DNA of 64,000 nt from Burkholderiaceae bacterium (GCA_018780645.1 JADMJJ010000017.1:148248-212247); one strand, 5' to 3'; shown: positions 8,955 to 18,273, counted from the stretch's first letter. The notes: generated by a model not told the origin, from the sequence alone. Numbers and translations: made by a program.

Positions 8955-9644
8955 ATGAAATGTCTGGTGATACGTCATCTGGCCTTTGAAGACCTGGGCG
9001 TCTTCGCGCCGGTGCTGGCCGAGCGCGGCTACGAGATCGACTACCGCCAGGCCGGCGTACACACGGTCACCCAGCAGGAATGGCTGGCGGCCGATCTGGG
9101 CGTGGTGCTGGGCGGGCCGATCGGCGTCTATGAGCAGGACCGCTATCCCTGGCTGACGCAGGAGATGCGCCGCGTCGGCCAGCGCCTGCGCGCCGGCAAA
9201 CCGACCGTGGGCATCTGCCTTGGGGCGCAAATCATCGCGGCGGCGCTGGGTGCCCGCGTCTATCCCGGCACGGCCAGGGAAATCGGCTGGGCGCCGGTGA
9301 GCTTGACGCCAGAGGGCCAGGCCTCGCCGCTGCGTCATCTGGCCGGCCTGCCGGTGCTGCACTGGCATGGCGACACCTTCGATCTGCCGCCCGCCGCCCG
9401 GCTGCTGGCCGGCACGGCGATCACGCCGCACCAGGCCTTTGCCATTGGCGATCAGGTGCTCGCGCTGCAGTTCCACCCGGAGGTGGACGCCAGCGCGATC
9501 GAATGCTGGCTGATCGGCCACACGGCCGAGCTGAGCCAGGCCGGCGTCGATGTCGTGGCGCTGCGCGAAGCCTCGCAGCGCCACGGCGCGGCGGCGGCCC
9601 TGGCGGGCGCCGCTCTTCTGCGCGACTGGCTGGCCAGAGGCTGA
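8955..9644 (+). CDS. Class I glutamine amidotransferase (GMP synthase-like)
   Basis: A 229-residue stand-alone GATase1 protein. The nucleophile is C88 in the elbow GICLGAQ, and the His-Glu pair is in QFHPEVD near residue 175. Related stand-alone proteins are annotated as GMP synthase-like amidotransferases or gamma-glutamyl hydrolases of polyamine and amino-acid adducts. The substrate is not deducible here, because no synthetase partner is nearby. The ATG at 8955 has an AGGAAACGAAC leader; an upstream ATG at 8940 is less well placed. It ends 8 bases before the convergent oligopeptidase gene. Confidence 0.88.
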   Translation: MKCLVIRHLAFEDLGVFAPVLAERGYEIDYRQAGVHTVTQQEWLAADLGVVLGGPIGVYEQDRYPWLTQEMRRVGQRLRAGKPTVGICLGAQIIAAALGARVYPGTAREIGWAPVSLTPEGQASPLRHLAGLPVLHWHGDTFDLPPAARLLAGTAITPHQAFAIGDQVLALQFHPEVDASAIECWLIGHTAELSQAGVDVVALREASQRHGAAAALAGAALLRDWLARG

Positions 9645-9652
9645 GAAATTTC

Positions 9653-11704
9653 TCAGACCGTGAGCGGCAGCAGGCCCCTGCCCTTCAGCATCGGTTCCAC
9701 CTTGGCGTCGCGGCCGCGGAAGGCTTGGTACGCGGCTCGCGGCTCGCGGCTGTTGCCCGACGAGTAGATGCACTCCAGCAGGCGCTGGGCGACCTTGGCG
9801 TCGAACGGACTGCCGGCCTCGACAAAGGCGTCGTAGCCATCGGCGTCCAGCACCTCGGCCCACAGATAGACGTAGTAGCCGGCAGCGTAGCTGGAGCCCG
9901 AGAACAGGTGCTGGAAGTGGGCCAGGCGGTGGTTCAGGCCGATCGCTGGCGGCAGGCCGGCGTCTTGCAGCACCTGGGCCTCGAAGGCGGTGATGTCCGG
10001 GCCCTGCGCGTCGGTCAGCGAGTGGGCGGCCATGTCGACCAGGGCGCTGGCGGTGTAGCGCACCGTCTCGTAGCCTTGGTTGAACAGCTCGGCGGCCTTC
10101 AGGCGGTCGACCAGCACCTGCGGGATGACCTCGCCGGTCTGGTAGTGGCGGGCATGCTTCTTCAGCACCTCGGGCTCGGACAGCCAGTGCTCGAACAGCT
10201 GCGAGGGCAGCTCGACGAAGTCGCGCAGCACCTGGGTGCCCGACAGGCGTTCATGGTCCACCTGCGACAGCAGGCCGTGCAGGCCATGGCCGAACTCGTG
10301 GAACAAGGTGCGCGCATCGTCGAAGCTCAGGAGCGTCGGCTCGCCCGGCGCGCCCTTGGCAAAGTTGTTGTTGTTGACGATGATCGGTAGCACTTCCCCA
10401 TCGATCCGGGATTGCCAGCGGAAGGCGCTCATCCAGGCACCGCTGCGCTTGGTCGGCCGGGCGAAATTGTCGTGCAGGAACACGCCACGCAGCTGGCCGT
10501 CGGCGCCCTGCACCTCGTAGACCTGCACATCGGGGTGATAGGCCTTGATCTCGGGCTTGGCGACGAAGCGCAGGCCGAACAGCCTGCCCGCCACATCGAA
10601 CACCGCCTCGACCATGCGGGTCAGCGGGAAGTAGGGCTTGATCTGGGCCTCGTCCAGCTCGTAGCGGGCCTGGCGCACCTTCTCCGAGTAATAGCGCCAG
10701 TCCCAGGCTTCCAGGGTCAGCGACTCTCCGCGCGACAGCACACAGGCCTCCAGCGCCTCGCGCTCCAGCTCGGCGGCGGCCTTGGCCGGCACCCAGACGC
10801 GTTGCAGCAGATCGTTGACCGCATCGCGCGTGCCGGCCATGGTGTCGGCCAGCGCGTAGTCGGCGTAGCAGGCATGGCCATGCAGGCGTGCCTGCTCGTT
10901 GCGCAGGGTCAGGATCTCCTGGGCCACGGCGCGGTTGTCATGCTCGCCGGCATGCTCGCCACGGCTGACCCAGGCCTTCCAGGCCTGCTCACGCAGATCG
11001 CGGCGCTCGCTGAAGGTCAGGAAGGGCACGATGTGCGAGCGCGACAGCGTGATCACATGGCCGTCGGAAACGCCGCGCTCGGCGGCGGCCTGCTTGGCTG
11101 CAGCGCGCACGAAGTCGGGCAGACCGGCCAGATCGGCTTCACCGCGCAGCACCAGGCGGTAGCCGGTCTCATCAGCCAGCACGTTCTGCGCAAACTGCGT
11201 CGTCAGCTCGGCCAGGCGCTCCATGATCTGGGCATAGCGGGTCTGGGCCGCGCCCTGCAGCTTGGCGCCGGCGCGGACGAAGTCCAGGTGCACGCGCTCC
11301 AGCAGGCGCAGCTGTTGCGGCGTCAGGCCCAGGGCCTCGCGCCGCTGGTACAGCGCATCGACGCGGGCAAACAGGCCGGCATGCATATAGACGGCGTTGT
11401 TGTGCGCCGCCAGCGGTGCGGCCAGCTCGCGCTGCACCGTCTGCAGCTCGGGCGAGGTTTCAGAGGCGGTGAGGTTGTAGAACAGCGTTTCCAGCCGCGC
11501 CAGCAGGCGGCCGCTGCGGTCGAAGGCAACCAGCGTGTTCTCGAAGCTCGGCGGGGCCGTCTGTGCGGCGATGGCATCCAGCTCGGCGCGCTGCTCGCTC
11601 AGTGCCTGCTTGAAGGCCGGTTCGAATTGTTCGGCCCGCACTTCGGCGAATGGCGGCAGGCCATAGGGCGTGTTCCAGGGCTGCAGCAGGGGGTTGTTGC
11701 TCAT
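9653..11704 (-). CDS. prlC: Oligopeptidase A, M3 family zinc metallopeptidase
   Basis: A 683-residue cytoplasmic zinc oligopeptidase, the usual size. The zinc site is FHEFGHGLHG (HExxH). It degrades short peptides, including signal peptide fragments after secretion. I chose the ATG at 11704 because AAGGA is placed 6 bases upstream; the longer frame up to 11788 adds an arginine-rich leader. The downstream convergent amidotransferase gene ends 8 bases away. The upstream gene on the same strand (11798-12457) may be read through into prlC. A 688-residue open frame on the opposite strand (10412-12478) is a GC-rich shadow. Confidence 0.95.
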   Translation of the reverse strand: MSNNPLLQPWNTPYGLPPFAEVRAEQFEPAFKQALSEQRAELDAIAAQTAPPSFENTLVAFDRSGRLLARLETLFYNLTASETSPELQTVQRELAAPLAAHNNAVYMHAGLFARVDALYQRREALGLTPQQLRLLERVHLDFVRAGAKLQGAAQTRYAQIMERLAELTTQFAQNVLADETGYRLVLRGEADLAGLPDFVRAAAKQAAAERGVSDGHVITLSRSHIVPFLTFSERRDLREQAWKAWVSRGEHAGEHDNRAVAQEILTLRNEQARLHGHACYADYALADTMAGTRDAVNDLLQRVWVPAKAAAELEREALEACVLSRGESLTLEAWDWRYYSEKVRQARYELDEAQIKPYFPLTRMVEAVFDVAGRLFGLRFVAKPEIKAYHPDVQVYEVQGADGQLRGVFLHDNFARPTKRSGAWMSAFRWQSRIDGEVLPIIVNNNNFAKGAPGEPTLLSFDDARTLFHEFGHGLHGLLSQVDHERLSGTQVLRDFVELPSQLFEHWLSEPEVLKKHARHYQTGEVIPQVLVDRLKAAELFNQGYETVRYTASALVDMAAHSLTDAQGPDITAFEAQVLQDAGLPPAIGLNHRLAHFQHLFSGSSYAAGYYVYLWAEVLDADGYDAFVEAGSPFDAKVAQRLLECIYSSGNSREPRAAYQAFRGRDAKVEPMLKGRGLLPLTV

Positions 11705-11797
11705 CTTCGGTCCTTGGGTAAAGGCTTTACTCATCAAAAAAAAAGCGCAGGCTCGCGGATAGCGATGCATGCGCCTTCGGTCCGTCAAGAACCAGTC

Positions 11798-12457
11798 TTA
11801 CTTGCCGGCCTTGATCGCAATTTCGTCGGCTTCGTCGTAGCGGCGGTCGGCGCAGCTGGTCTTCCAGGCCTCGACGCTGCGGTTGTGGGCTTCGGCGCGG
11901 GCCACCAGGGCGTCCTTGCCCTGGTTGTACTTGTCGACGCGGGCCTCGCGTGCGGCGGTCTGTTCCTTGATCGGGCCACCCGACTTGTTGTAGGTGTCGG
12001 CCTTGACGTCAAAGGCGGCAGCCTGGGCGTTGTAGGCGGCGATCATGACCTCGGCCTCTTCCTTCTTCACCGTGGGCAGCTTGACCTTCAGGTCTTCGCC
12101 GGCCTTGAGCATGTCGGCGCGCTCCTGGTTCAAGGCGGCCAGCGCGGCGGCGCGATCCTTGATGACCTGCTTCAGCGCCTCTTCGGACTTCAGCAGTTCT
12201 TCGCGCTCCTGGTTGCGCAAGGCCTGGGCGGCATTGATGGCCTTGGCCTCGGTGTCATTGACCTCGACCTGCTTCATGCAGGCGCGCAGTTCCTCGCGCG
12301 TCATCAAAGGCGCCTTGGCCGGGGCGGCGGCCTCGGGGGCGGCGGCCTTCTGTGCCTTGGCCGCCGGCTTGGGCGCGGGCTTGGACGGCGTGGTCTGGGC
12401 CTGCAGGCCCAGGGGAAGCATCAGGGCGGCGGTGATCAGGGGCAGAAGTCGTTTCAT
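11798..12457 (-). CDS. Secreted coiled-coil protein of unknown function
   Basis: A 219-residue protein with a signal peptide (residues 1-20, MKRLLPLITAALML then QAQ) and an Ala/Pro/Lys-rich low-complexity linker to about residue 50. A long charged helical region follows (about 55-200, heptad-like Leu/Ala with Glu, Lys, Gln) that should form a coiled coil. Two cysteines near the ends of this region (C60 in LRACMKQV and one near residue 200, KTSCADRR) could form a disulfide tying the helical hairpin. I do not recognise a named family. Probably periplasmic. Same strand as prlC, 93 bases upstream of it. Confidence 0.8.
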   Translation of the reverse strand: MKRLLPLITAALMLPLGLQAQTTPSKPAPKPAAKAQKAAAPEAAAPAKAPLMTREELRACMKQVEVNDTEAKAINAAQALRNQEREELLKSEEALKQVIKDRAAALAALNQERADMLKAGEDLKVKLPTVKKEEAEVMIAAYNAQAAAFDVKADTYNKSGGPIKEQTAAREARVDKYNQGKDALVARAEAHNRSVEAWKTSCADRRYDEADEIAIKAGK

Positions 12458-12489
12458 TGCAAAACTCGAATCGTCTGAGGGGCTGGGGT

Positions 12490-12512
12490 AAAACCCGGAG
12501 GTCGACTCCGGG
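12490..12512 (-). terminator. Rho-independent terminator (minus strand)
   Basis: Read on the minus strand, a 7-bp stem (CCCGGAG/CTCCGGG) with a 5-base loop is followed by TTTT. It sits after the stop of the 90-residue RHH-like gene and before the coiled-coil protein gene. Confidence 0.65.
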
Positions 12513-12544
12513 CTGAAACTTGCACGCTGGAGCGCGATGATGCC

Positions 12545-12817
12545 TCAGGCCAGTGCGCGCTGCAGCAGCTCGGCCATCAGGCCGTTGAGGCCGCCTTCGT
12601 GCTTGTCGGCACGCTGGCGCAGCTGTTCGGTCAGCTCGGAGGGCAGCTTGCAGGCAAAGGGCACCAGGCCGGCGGCGGCGTCGAGGCGGCGCTGCTCCTT
12701 GCGGTCGACCAGGGCGGCGGCGCCTTGGCCAAAGCGGCCGGCGACGTTGGGACCCTTTTTCTGCGATTCGATCTTGGATTCGAGCTGACGCACGAGATCT
12801 TGTTTCTTCGTTGCCAT
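12545..12817 (-). CDS. 90-residue protein with ribbon-helix-helix-like C-terminus
   Basis: A small basic protein. The N-terminal 45 residues are lysine/glutamine rich (MATKKQDLVRQLESKIESQ). The C-terminal half reads PFACKLPSELTEQLRQRADK and then GGLNGLMAELLQRAL, which has the beta-strand, helix, helix pattern of Arc/CopG-type ribbon-helix-helix DNA-binding proteins. No toxin gene adjoins it, so an antitoxin role is not supported. A terminator follows at 12490-12512. It is divergent from yaeQ across about 100 bases. Function as a transcriptional regulator is inference. Confidence 0.65.
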   Translation of the reverse strand: MATKKQDLVRQLESKIESQKKGPNVAGRFGQGAAALVDRKEQRRLDAAAGLVPFACKLPSELTEQLRQRADKHEGGLNGLMAELLQRALA

Positions 12818-12915
12818 GGCTGGCCTTTCGAGTGCGGAAAACCTTGGATTGTCCTCGATAAGGCCACCTAGCTCGAATAGGGTCTAATGTGCGCCTTCTC
12901 AGCACCGGGCTTCCC

Positions 12916-13473
12916 ATGGCACTCAAGGCCACCATTTTCAAAGCCAATCTGCAGCTGTCCGATATGGACCGGGGCGTTTACGGCGAGCATGCGCTCACCA
13001 TTGCCCGCCATCCGTCGGAGAACGATGAACGGATGATGCTGCGCGTGCTGGCCTTCGCACTGAACGTGCCGGCCGACGACCACAAGGGCAAGCTGGAGTT
13101 CGCCAAAAGCCTGTGGGACACCGACGAACCCGACCTCTGGCAGCTCGACCTCACAGGCCAGTTGCTGCACTGGATAGACGTCGGCCAGCCCGACGACCGC
13201 CGGCTGATGAAGGCCCATGGCCGGGCCGATCGCGTCAGCGTCTACAGTGCCAACAGCAGCACACCGATCTGGTGGAGCGGCATCGAGAACAAGCTGACCC
13301 GCGCACCGCGCCTGGCCGTCTGGCAGATCGATGCCGAACAAAGCCAGGCCCTGGCCGCGCTGGCCGAGCGCAGCATGCAGCTGCAGGTCAGCGTGCAGGA
13401 CGGCACGGTCTATCTGTCCACCGAAAAGGGCAGTGTGGAGATCACGCCGAAGGCGTTGAAGCTTCCAGTGTGA
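12916..13473 (+). CDS. yaeQ: YaeQ family protein
   Basis: A 185-residue YaeQ protein, full length, starting MALKATIFKANLQ as family members do; the ATG at 12916 is preferred over one 27 bases upstream. YaeQ has a PD-(D/E)XK nuclease-like fold and was reported to suppress hemolysin expression defects of rfaH mutants, but its molecular role remains unclear. The sequence keeps the family segments (MDRGVYGEHALTIARHPSE, WWSGIENKLTR). It is followed by a strong intergenic hairpin and a DUF6172 gene on the same strand, possibly one transcript. Confidence 0.92.
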   Translation: MALKATIFKANLQLSDMDRGVYGEHALTIARHPSENDERMMLRVLAFALNVPADDHKGKLEFAKSLWDTDEPDLWQLDLTGQLLHWIDVGQPDDRRLMKAHGRADRVSVYSANSSTPIWWSGIENKLTRAPRLAVWQIDAEQSQALAALAERSMQLQVSVQDGTVYLSTEKGSVEITPKALKLPV

Positions 13474-13482
13474 ACACTTTGC

Positions 13483-13518
13483 GTGCCGGACCTTGGGGCT
13501 TGCCCCAAGCTCTGGCAC
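13483..13518 (+). other. Intergenic hairpin between yaeQ and the DUF6172 gene
   Basis: A bipartite stem: GTGCC/GGCAC outside and CTTGGGG/CCCCAAG inside, with a 4-base loop. There is no T-run, so it is more likely an mRNA-stabilising or processing element than an intrinsic terminator. Confidence 0.5.
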
Positions 13519-13540
13519 CAACCGACTGAAGGTATTTTCA

Positions 13541-13858
13541 ATGAAGAAGACATTCCAACTCCAGGTCGAAGGCAAGCACCCCGAGCGCCTGCTCGAAGCC
13601 ATCAAGCACGAGATCCGCAAATACATCGCCCGCGAGCGCCGCCGTGCGCTGCCGGCCGGCGTCGACTACTGGGACTTCGATTGCAAATTCGGCGCCAGCG
13701 AAGAGGTGGCCGAGGTCGTTCACCTGGAAGCCGTCACCGAGCGCATCAACGCCGTCGTGCAGGCGGCCGGCACGCAGTTCTATGTCGAAATCCTGGCCAA
13801 GCACGGGATTCGCAAGCCACGGCCCGCGGGCCAGGTCGAATCCGACGAGCAGGAATAG
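13541..13858 (+). CDS. DUF6172 family protein
   Basis: A 105-residue protein starting MKKTFQLQVEGKHPERL, with a basic patch IARERRRALP, a motif DYWDFDCKFG and a C-terminal EILAKHGIRKP. I recognise it as the uncharacterised family usually listed as DUF6172; this comes from memory of the family pattern and not a search. It has no signal peptide or membrane segment and no Cys pair. It follows yaeQ on the same strand. The longer frame from 13493 would start inside the intergenic hairpin and is rejected. Function unknown. Confidence 0.78.
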   Translation: MKKTFQLQVEGKHPERLLEAIKHEIRKYIARERRRALPAGVDYWDFDCKFGASEEVAEVVHLEAVTERINAVVQAAGTQFYVEILAKHGIRKPRPAGQVESDEQE

Positions 13859-13886
13859 TCCGCCCGCGGCACCCCGGAGACAAGCA

Positions 13887-16007
13887 TTGAAGACACTCAT
13901 CAAAAGCAGCGCCCAGCTGCTCCTGTCAGCCCTTCTGATCACCCCCCACGCCATGGCACAGAACCCCGCGCCCGCCGACCCCTATCAATGGCTCGAAGAC
14001 GTTCAGGGCGAGCGCGCGCTGAACTGGGTGCGCGAGCGCAATGCCGGCACGCAAAAAGTGTTGCAGGCCCGCGCCGAGTACGCGCCGGTGCGCGCCGACA
14101 TCCTGTCGGTGCTGAATGCCAAGGACCGTATCCCCGGCATCGTGCGCCGCGGCGACTGGCTCTACAACTTCTGGCAGGACGCCGGCAATAAGCGCGGCCT
14201 GCTGCGCCGCACCTCGCTGGCCGAGTACCGCAAGGCCGCCCCGGCCTGGGAGACCGTGCTCGACCTGGACGCGCTGGCCACCAAGGAAGGCGAGAACTGG
14301 GTCTGGGGCGGCTCGGTCTGCCTGGCGCCGGAATACCGCCGCTGCCTGCTGATGATGTCCCGTGGCGGCGCCGACGCCAAGGTCGTGCGCGAGTTCGACC
14401 TGTTCAGCAAAACCTTCATCGCCGACGGCTTCAACCTGCCCGAGGCCAAGCTGCAGGTGGACTGGATAGACGCCGACAACATCTTCGTTGCCACCGATTT
14501 CGGCCCCGGCTCCATGACCGACTCGGGTTACGCCCGCATCATCAAGCGCTGGAAGCGCGGCACGCCGCTGGCCAGCGCTGCCACGGTCTTCGAGGGAGTG
14601 GCCAAGGATGTCGCGGTGCAAGTCAGCATTGACCGCACGCCGGGCTTCGAGCGCACCGTGCTGATTCGCGCGCTGGACTTCTACAACAGCAAGCAGTTCC
14701 TGCTAGCCGCCGATGGCAAGCAGATCGAGCTGGACCTGCCCAGCGACGCCAACGCCACGTTCTGGCGCGACAAGCTGCTGATCGAGCTGAAGAGCGACTG
14801 GAAGCTGCCCGGCCAGACCCATGCCAGCGGCTCGCTGCTGCTGGCCGATGCCACCGCCTATCTGAAGGGCGAGCGCAAGTTCCGGTCCCTGTTCACGCCC
14901 ACCGCCAGCCGCTCGCTGGACGGCTACACCCACACGCACAGCCATCTGCTCTTGACCATCAACGAGCACGTCACCAGCAAGCTTGAGGAGTGGAAGTTCG
15001 ATGGCGCCAAGCTGAGCCACCGCGTCGTCAACGCGCCCTCGCCTGGCCATCTGAGCGTCACCAGCCTGCATGATCCGATGCTGGCCAAGGACGCGATGGG
15101 CGATGCCTATCTGATCAACTATGCCGACTTCCTGACCCCGGACAGCCTGTTCCTGGGCCAGGCCGGCAGCGACACACGCGAGTTGCTGAAGGCCCGCCCG
15201 TCCCAGTTCAACGCCGAGGGGATGCGCGCCGAACAGCTGTTCGCCACCAGCAAGGACGGCACACAGGTGCCCTACTTCGTGGTCTGGCCCAAGGGAGCCA
15301 AGGCCGATGGCGCCAACCCTACCCTGCTCTATGGCTATGGCGGCTTCCAGGTCTCGCTGCAGCCCTGGTACTCGGGCGGCTTCGGCAAGGCCTGGTACAG
15401 CCGCGGCGGCGTGCTGGTGGTGGCCAATTTGCGCGGCGGTGGCGAATACGGCCCGAACTGGCACCAGGCGGCCATCAAGGCCAACAAGCAGAAGAGCTAC
15501 GACGACTATATCGCTGTGGCCGAGGACCTGATCAAGCGCAAGATCACCGTGCCCCGGCACCTTGGCATCATGGGCGGCAGCAACGGCGGGCTGCTGGTCG
15601 GCGCGACCTTTGTGCAGCGCCCCGACCTGTTCAATGCCGTGGTCTGCCAGGTGCCGCTGCTGGACATGCGCCGCTACCACACGCTGCTGGCTGGCGCCTC
15701 CTGGATGGCCGAGTACGGCAACCCGGATGACGCGGCCGAATGGGCCTTCATCTCCAAATACAGCCCGTACCAGAACGTCAAGGCCGGCGTTAAGTATCCC
15801 AAGGTGCTGTTCACCACCTCGACCCGCGATGATCGTGTGCACCCCGGCCACGCCCGCAAGATGGCGGCCAGGATGCTCGAACAAGGCCACGAACTGCTGT
15901 ACTACGAGAACATCGAGGGCGGCCATGGCGGCGCCGCGGACAATGAGCAGCGCGCCACCCTGCAGGCGCTGGAGTTCAGCTATCTATGGCAGCAGCTGGG
16001 GCGTTGA
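13887..16007 (+). CDS. Prolyl oligopeptidase family serine peptidase (S9A), TTG start
   Basis: A 706-residue secreted S9A peptidase. There is no ATG at the N-terminus of the signal peptide. A TTG at 13887 with GGAGA 7 bases upstream gives a normal signal peptide (basic KTLIKSS, then a hydrophobic core ending PHAMAQ). The mature start APADPYQWLEDVQGERAL is the usual S9A opening. After the propeller come the nucleophile in MGGSNGGLLVG, the Asp in TRDDRVHPGHA and the His in EGGHGG. It cleaves proline-containing oligopeptides, here probably in the periplasm. The gene ends at the first base of a dispersed repeat (16008-16073), convergent with the dCache kinase. Confidence 0.93.
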   Translation: MKTLIKSSAQLLLSALLITPHAMAQNPAPADPYQWLEDVQGERALNWVRERNAGTQKVLQARAEYAPVRADILSVLNAKDRIPGIVRRGDWLYNFWQDAGNKRGLLRRTSLAEYRKAAPAWETVLDLDALATKEGENWVWGGSVCLAPEYRRCLLMMSRGGADAKVVREFDLFSKTFIADGFNLPEAKLQVDWIDADNIFVATDFGPGSMTDSGYARIIKRWKRGTPLASAATVFEGVAKDVAVQVSIDRTPGFERTVLIRALDFYNSKQFLLAADGKQIELDLPSDANATFWRDKLLIELKSDWKLPGQTHASGSLLLADATAYLKGERKFRSLFTPTASRSLDGYTHTHSHLLLTINEHVTSKLEEWKFDGAKLSHRVVNAPSPGHLSVTSLHDPMLAKDAMGDAYLINYADFLTPDSLFLGQAGSDTRELLKARPSQFNAEGMRAEQLFATSKDGTQVPYFVVWPKGAKADGANPTLLYGYGGFQVSLQPWYSGGFGKAWYSRGGVLVVANLRGGGEYGPNWHQAAIKANKQKSYDDYIAVAEDLIKRKITVPRHLGIMGGSNGGLLVGATFVQRPDLFNAVVCQVPLLDMRRYHTLLAGASWMAEYGNPDDAAEWAFISKYSPYQNVKAGVKYPKVLFTTSTRDDRVHPGHARKMAARMLEQGHELLYYENIEGGHGGAADNEQRATLQALEFSYLWQQLGR

Positions 16008-16073
16008 GTACCCCCAGGCCGACGACCTACGTCGTCCGCCCCCCGCGGGGGTCAAGCAAACTTGGGGCGGCCC
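16008..16073. repeat. Dispersed palindromic repeat, family 2, copy 1
   Basis: A GC-rich element with nested inverted repeats, including GACGACCTACGTCGTC and CCCCCCGCGGGGG, and an end reading CTTGGGGCGGCCC. The reverse complement matches the element at 54056-54125 (shared GGCCGCCCCAAGTTT and CTTG blocks, then the C-run/G-run palindrome and GGCGGACG). It lies between convergent genes. The final 15 codons and the TAG stop of the minus-strand kinase lie within it. Confidence 0.8.
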
Positions 16074-18273
16074 TGCGTTCGCTTGTGACCGGGCAGTCGG
16101 TCGGCAGTTCGATCACAAAGCAGCAGCCCCCGGCGCCGGCCTGGCCGCGCAGCTCGATGCGGCCGCCCAGCACGCCGGTGACGATGGTGTAGACGATGTG
16201 CAGGCCCAGGCCACTGCCGCCCTTGCCCAGCTTGGTGGTGAAGAAGGGCTGGAAGATCTTGGCCTGGTGCTCGGCCGCAATGCCGCGGCCGTTGTCGCTG
16301 ATGATCAGACGCACATGGCGAGCGTCATGCGATTCGACGCGAATGCTGACGCATCCGTCACTTCGGCCGTCCAGCCCGTGCAGCAGGGCGTTCTGCGCCA
16401 GATTGGTCAGCACCTGACCGAAGGGGCCGGCATAGCTGTCCAGCTCCAGATCGGGCGGTATGTCGATCTCCAGCCGGCAATGCTGTTGCTTGAATGACTG
16501 GCGCAGCAGACTCAGGGTCTCTTCGGTAACCTGTCGCAGGCCGAAGCGGCGCTTGACCAGGTGCGAGCGGTCCAGCGCCACCTGCTTGAAATCGCCCACC
16601 AGTTCGGCCGAGCGCTGCAAATTGCCCAGCGCCAGCTCGGCGGCCTGAATGGCCCGCCCGATCTGCTCGTGCATCTCGCTGCGCCGGATCGCGCCCGTCT
16701 GCACGGTGGCGTCGAGCTGGCGCATCGTCGCCAGCATCGTGCCCGAGGCCATCAGCGCATTGCCTATCGGCGTGTTCAGCTCGTGCGAGATGCCGGCCAC
16801 CAGCGAGCCCAGACCAGCCAGCGTCTCCTTCTGCACCAGCTCGTCGCGGGCGCGCTGCAGGGCCTCGGTGCGTTCGGCGACGCGGGCCTCCAAGGTGTGA
16901 TTGAGCGCCTGCGCCACGGCCTCGGCCCTCCTGCGAACGCTGATCTGTTCTTCGAGCTCGGCCGCGTGCCGCTCTTGCGCCTGGCGCTGCTTGGCCAGTT
17001 CGCTGGCCATGCTGTCAAAGCCATTGGCCAGATTGACCAGCTCTCCGCGGCCCCGCAGTGCCACCGGCACCACCTCGCGCCCGTCACGCAAGCTATCCAT
17101 CGCCTGAGTCAGACGACCCAGCGGTCGGCGCACCAGTCTATGGATCAATCCGCGCAGCACCAGCAGGGTGATCAGCAGACACACAATGCCGACGGCCAGT
17201 ATCACGCCCACCGCCGGACGCAGCCGCTCCTCGAGTAGCGAGCGCGGCAGCACCAGCACCGACCACCAGCCCGGGCCCGGAATGCGCGCCACGGCCAGCA
17301 GATGCGTGCCATCGGGCGAGGCTGCCACCAGGGCGCGCTCGCCGCCACTGCCGGCGCGCAGGATCAGCTGATGGATGGCACCTATCAGCGGATCGGCGAT
17401 GGCGCTTTGCGAGAGCTGGCCCTGCGCCTGCTGGATGCGCTCTCGCAATTGCGGGTGGGCGATCAGGTCGCCGGCCTCGTTCAGAATCATTGCGCTGGCG
17501 CCCGGCTGCAAGCCATCGGCAATGCCACTGAGCAAGGCGTCGATGGCAATGTCGTGCCCTACCGTGCCGACCCAGCTGCCCTGCCAGTCCAGCGGCTGTA
17601 TCACCGACACCATCCAGACCTTGGCCTCGCCGTCGTAATAGACCGGGGTCCAGAACAGTGCGCGGCCCGGGTTCGCGCGCGGGTCCGAGCCCTTCATCGT
17701 CGGATAGTCGAAATTGTCGGTCGAGGGAGTCGCACCCTGGCCCCAGTCGATGCCGCGCGAGAACACCATCAGGCCCTTCTCGACGAAGTCCACATAGGCC
17801 GAAAAGTACGGCGGCACCAGGGCCGGCCCCTGCTCGCGCAGCAGCTCATAGCTGATCACGGCGCGCTGGCGTGCCGAGGCGCTGGGGCCACGTGCGCCAT
17901 GCTGCAGGTAGAAGCTAGGGCGGGTCTCGGTGTTGAGCAGTTCGGGCCGCAGCCGCCAGACGCCGTCGGGTGCGCGCATGAACAGCCGGTCGAACTGCTG
18001 CGTGGCCAGGGCCGGGTCCATCTCGGCGGCGCGCCGCTGCCACTCGGCATGCAGGCGGGTCACGCTGCCCTGGGCCTGAGCCAGCAACTGGCCCTGGCCG
18101 GTGGCACGGAGCTCCACATTGCGCAGCATCACGCCGGGCAAGGCGTCGGACAGCAGCAGGCCCACCGAGCCGTAGGCGATGCCCGCCAGGACCAGCAACA
18201 TGAACAGGATCAGGCCGCCAATGGCCAGGGCCAGCTGACGCGCCAGGGTGTCCGGAACAAAGCGTTTGAGCAA
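16027..18273 (-). CDS. Membrane sensor histidine kinase with periplasmic dCache-like domain and HAMP
   Basis: Order of parts: a first membrane segment (about residues 13-38), a large periplasmic sensor of about 330 residues with dCache-like features, a second membrane segment (near residue 370-395), HAMP, a coiled coil, HisKA with H497 in GISHELNTPIGN, and an HATPase ending GLGLHIVYTIVTGVLGG. No receiver domain is fused and no regulator is adjacent. The open frame extends to 18444 without an ATG; a TTG at 18273 gives a natural start (LKRFVPDTLARQLAL), but the ribosome site is weak. The last 15 residues and the stop come from the repeat at 16008-16073. The catalytic core closely resembles that of the TPR kinase at 32616. 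Confidence 0.88.
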   Translation of the reverse strand: MLKRFVPDTLARQLALAIGGLILFMLLVLAGIAYGSVGLLLSDALPGVMLRNVELRATGQGQLLAQAQGSVTRLHAEWQRRAAEMDPALATQQFDRLFMRAPDGVWRLRPELLNTETRPSFYLQHGARGPSASARQRAVISYELLREQGPALVPPYFSAYVDFVEKGLMVFSRGIDWGQGATPSTDNFDYPTMKGSDPRANPGRALFWTPVYYDGEAKVWMVSVIQPLDWQGSWVGTVGHDIAIDALLSGIADGLQPGASAMILNEAGDLIAHPQLRERIQQAQGQLSQSAIADPLIGAIHQLILRAGSGGERALVAASPDGTHLLAVARIPGPGWWSVLVLPRSLLEERLRPAVGVILAVGIVCLLITLLVLRGLIHRLVRRPLGRLTQAMDSLRDGREVVPVALRGRGELVNLANGFDSMASELAKQRQAQERHAAELEEQISVRRRAEAVAQALNHTLEARVAERTEALQRARDELVQKETLAGLGSLVAGISHELNTPIGNALMASGTMLATMRQLDATVQTGAIRRSEMHEQIGRAIQAAELALGNLQRSAELVGDFKQVALDRSHLVKRRFGLRQVTEETLSLLRQSFKQQHCRLEIDIPPDLELDSYAGPFGQVLTNLAQNALLHGLDGRSDGCVSIRVESHDARHVRLIISDNGRGIAAEHQAKIFQPFFTTKLGKGGSGLGLHIVYTIVTGVLGGRIELRGQAGAGGCCFVIELPTDCPVTSERRAAPSLLDPRGGRTT

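Noticed and set aside
8234..8956. N-terminal extension of the AraC regulator
   Set aside because: Antisense to the AhpD-like gene and with shadow-like composition; ATG at 8233 starts the real domain.
10412..12478. 688-codon open frame opposite prlC, and similar long frames opposite MurB, the acyl-CoA ligase, the hybrid kinases and valS
   Set aside because: Gln/Gly/His/Ala-rich translations typical of antisense frames in GC-rich DNA; the opposite strand carries well-recognised genes.
13644..13886. In-frame extension of the prolyl oligopeptidase upstream of TTG 13887
   Set aside because: It overlaps the DUF6172 gene in another frame and would precede the signal peptide; the TTG has a ribosome site.
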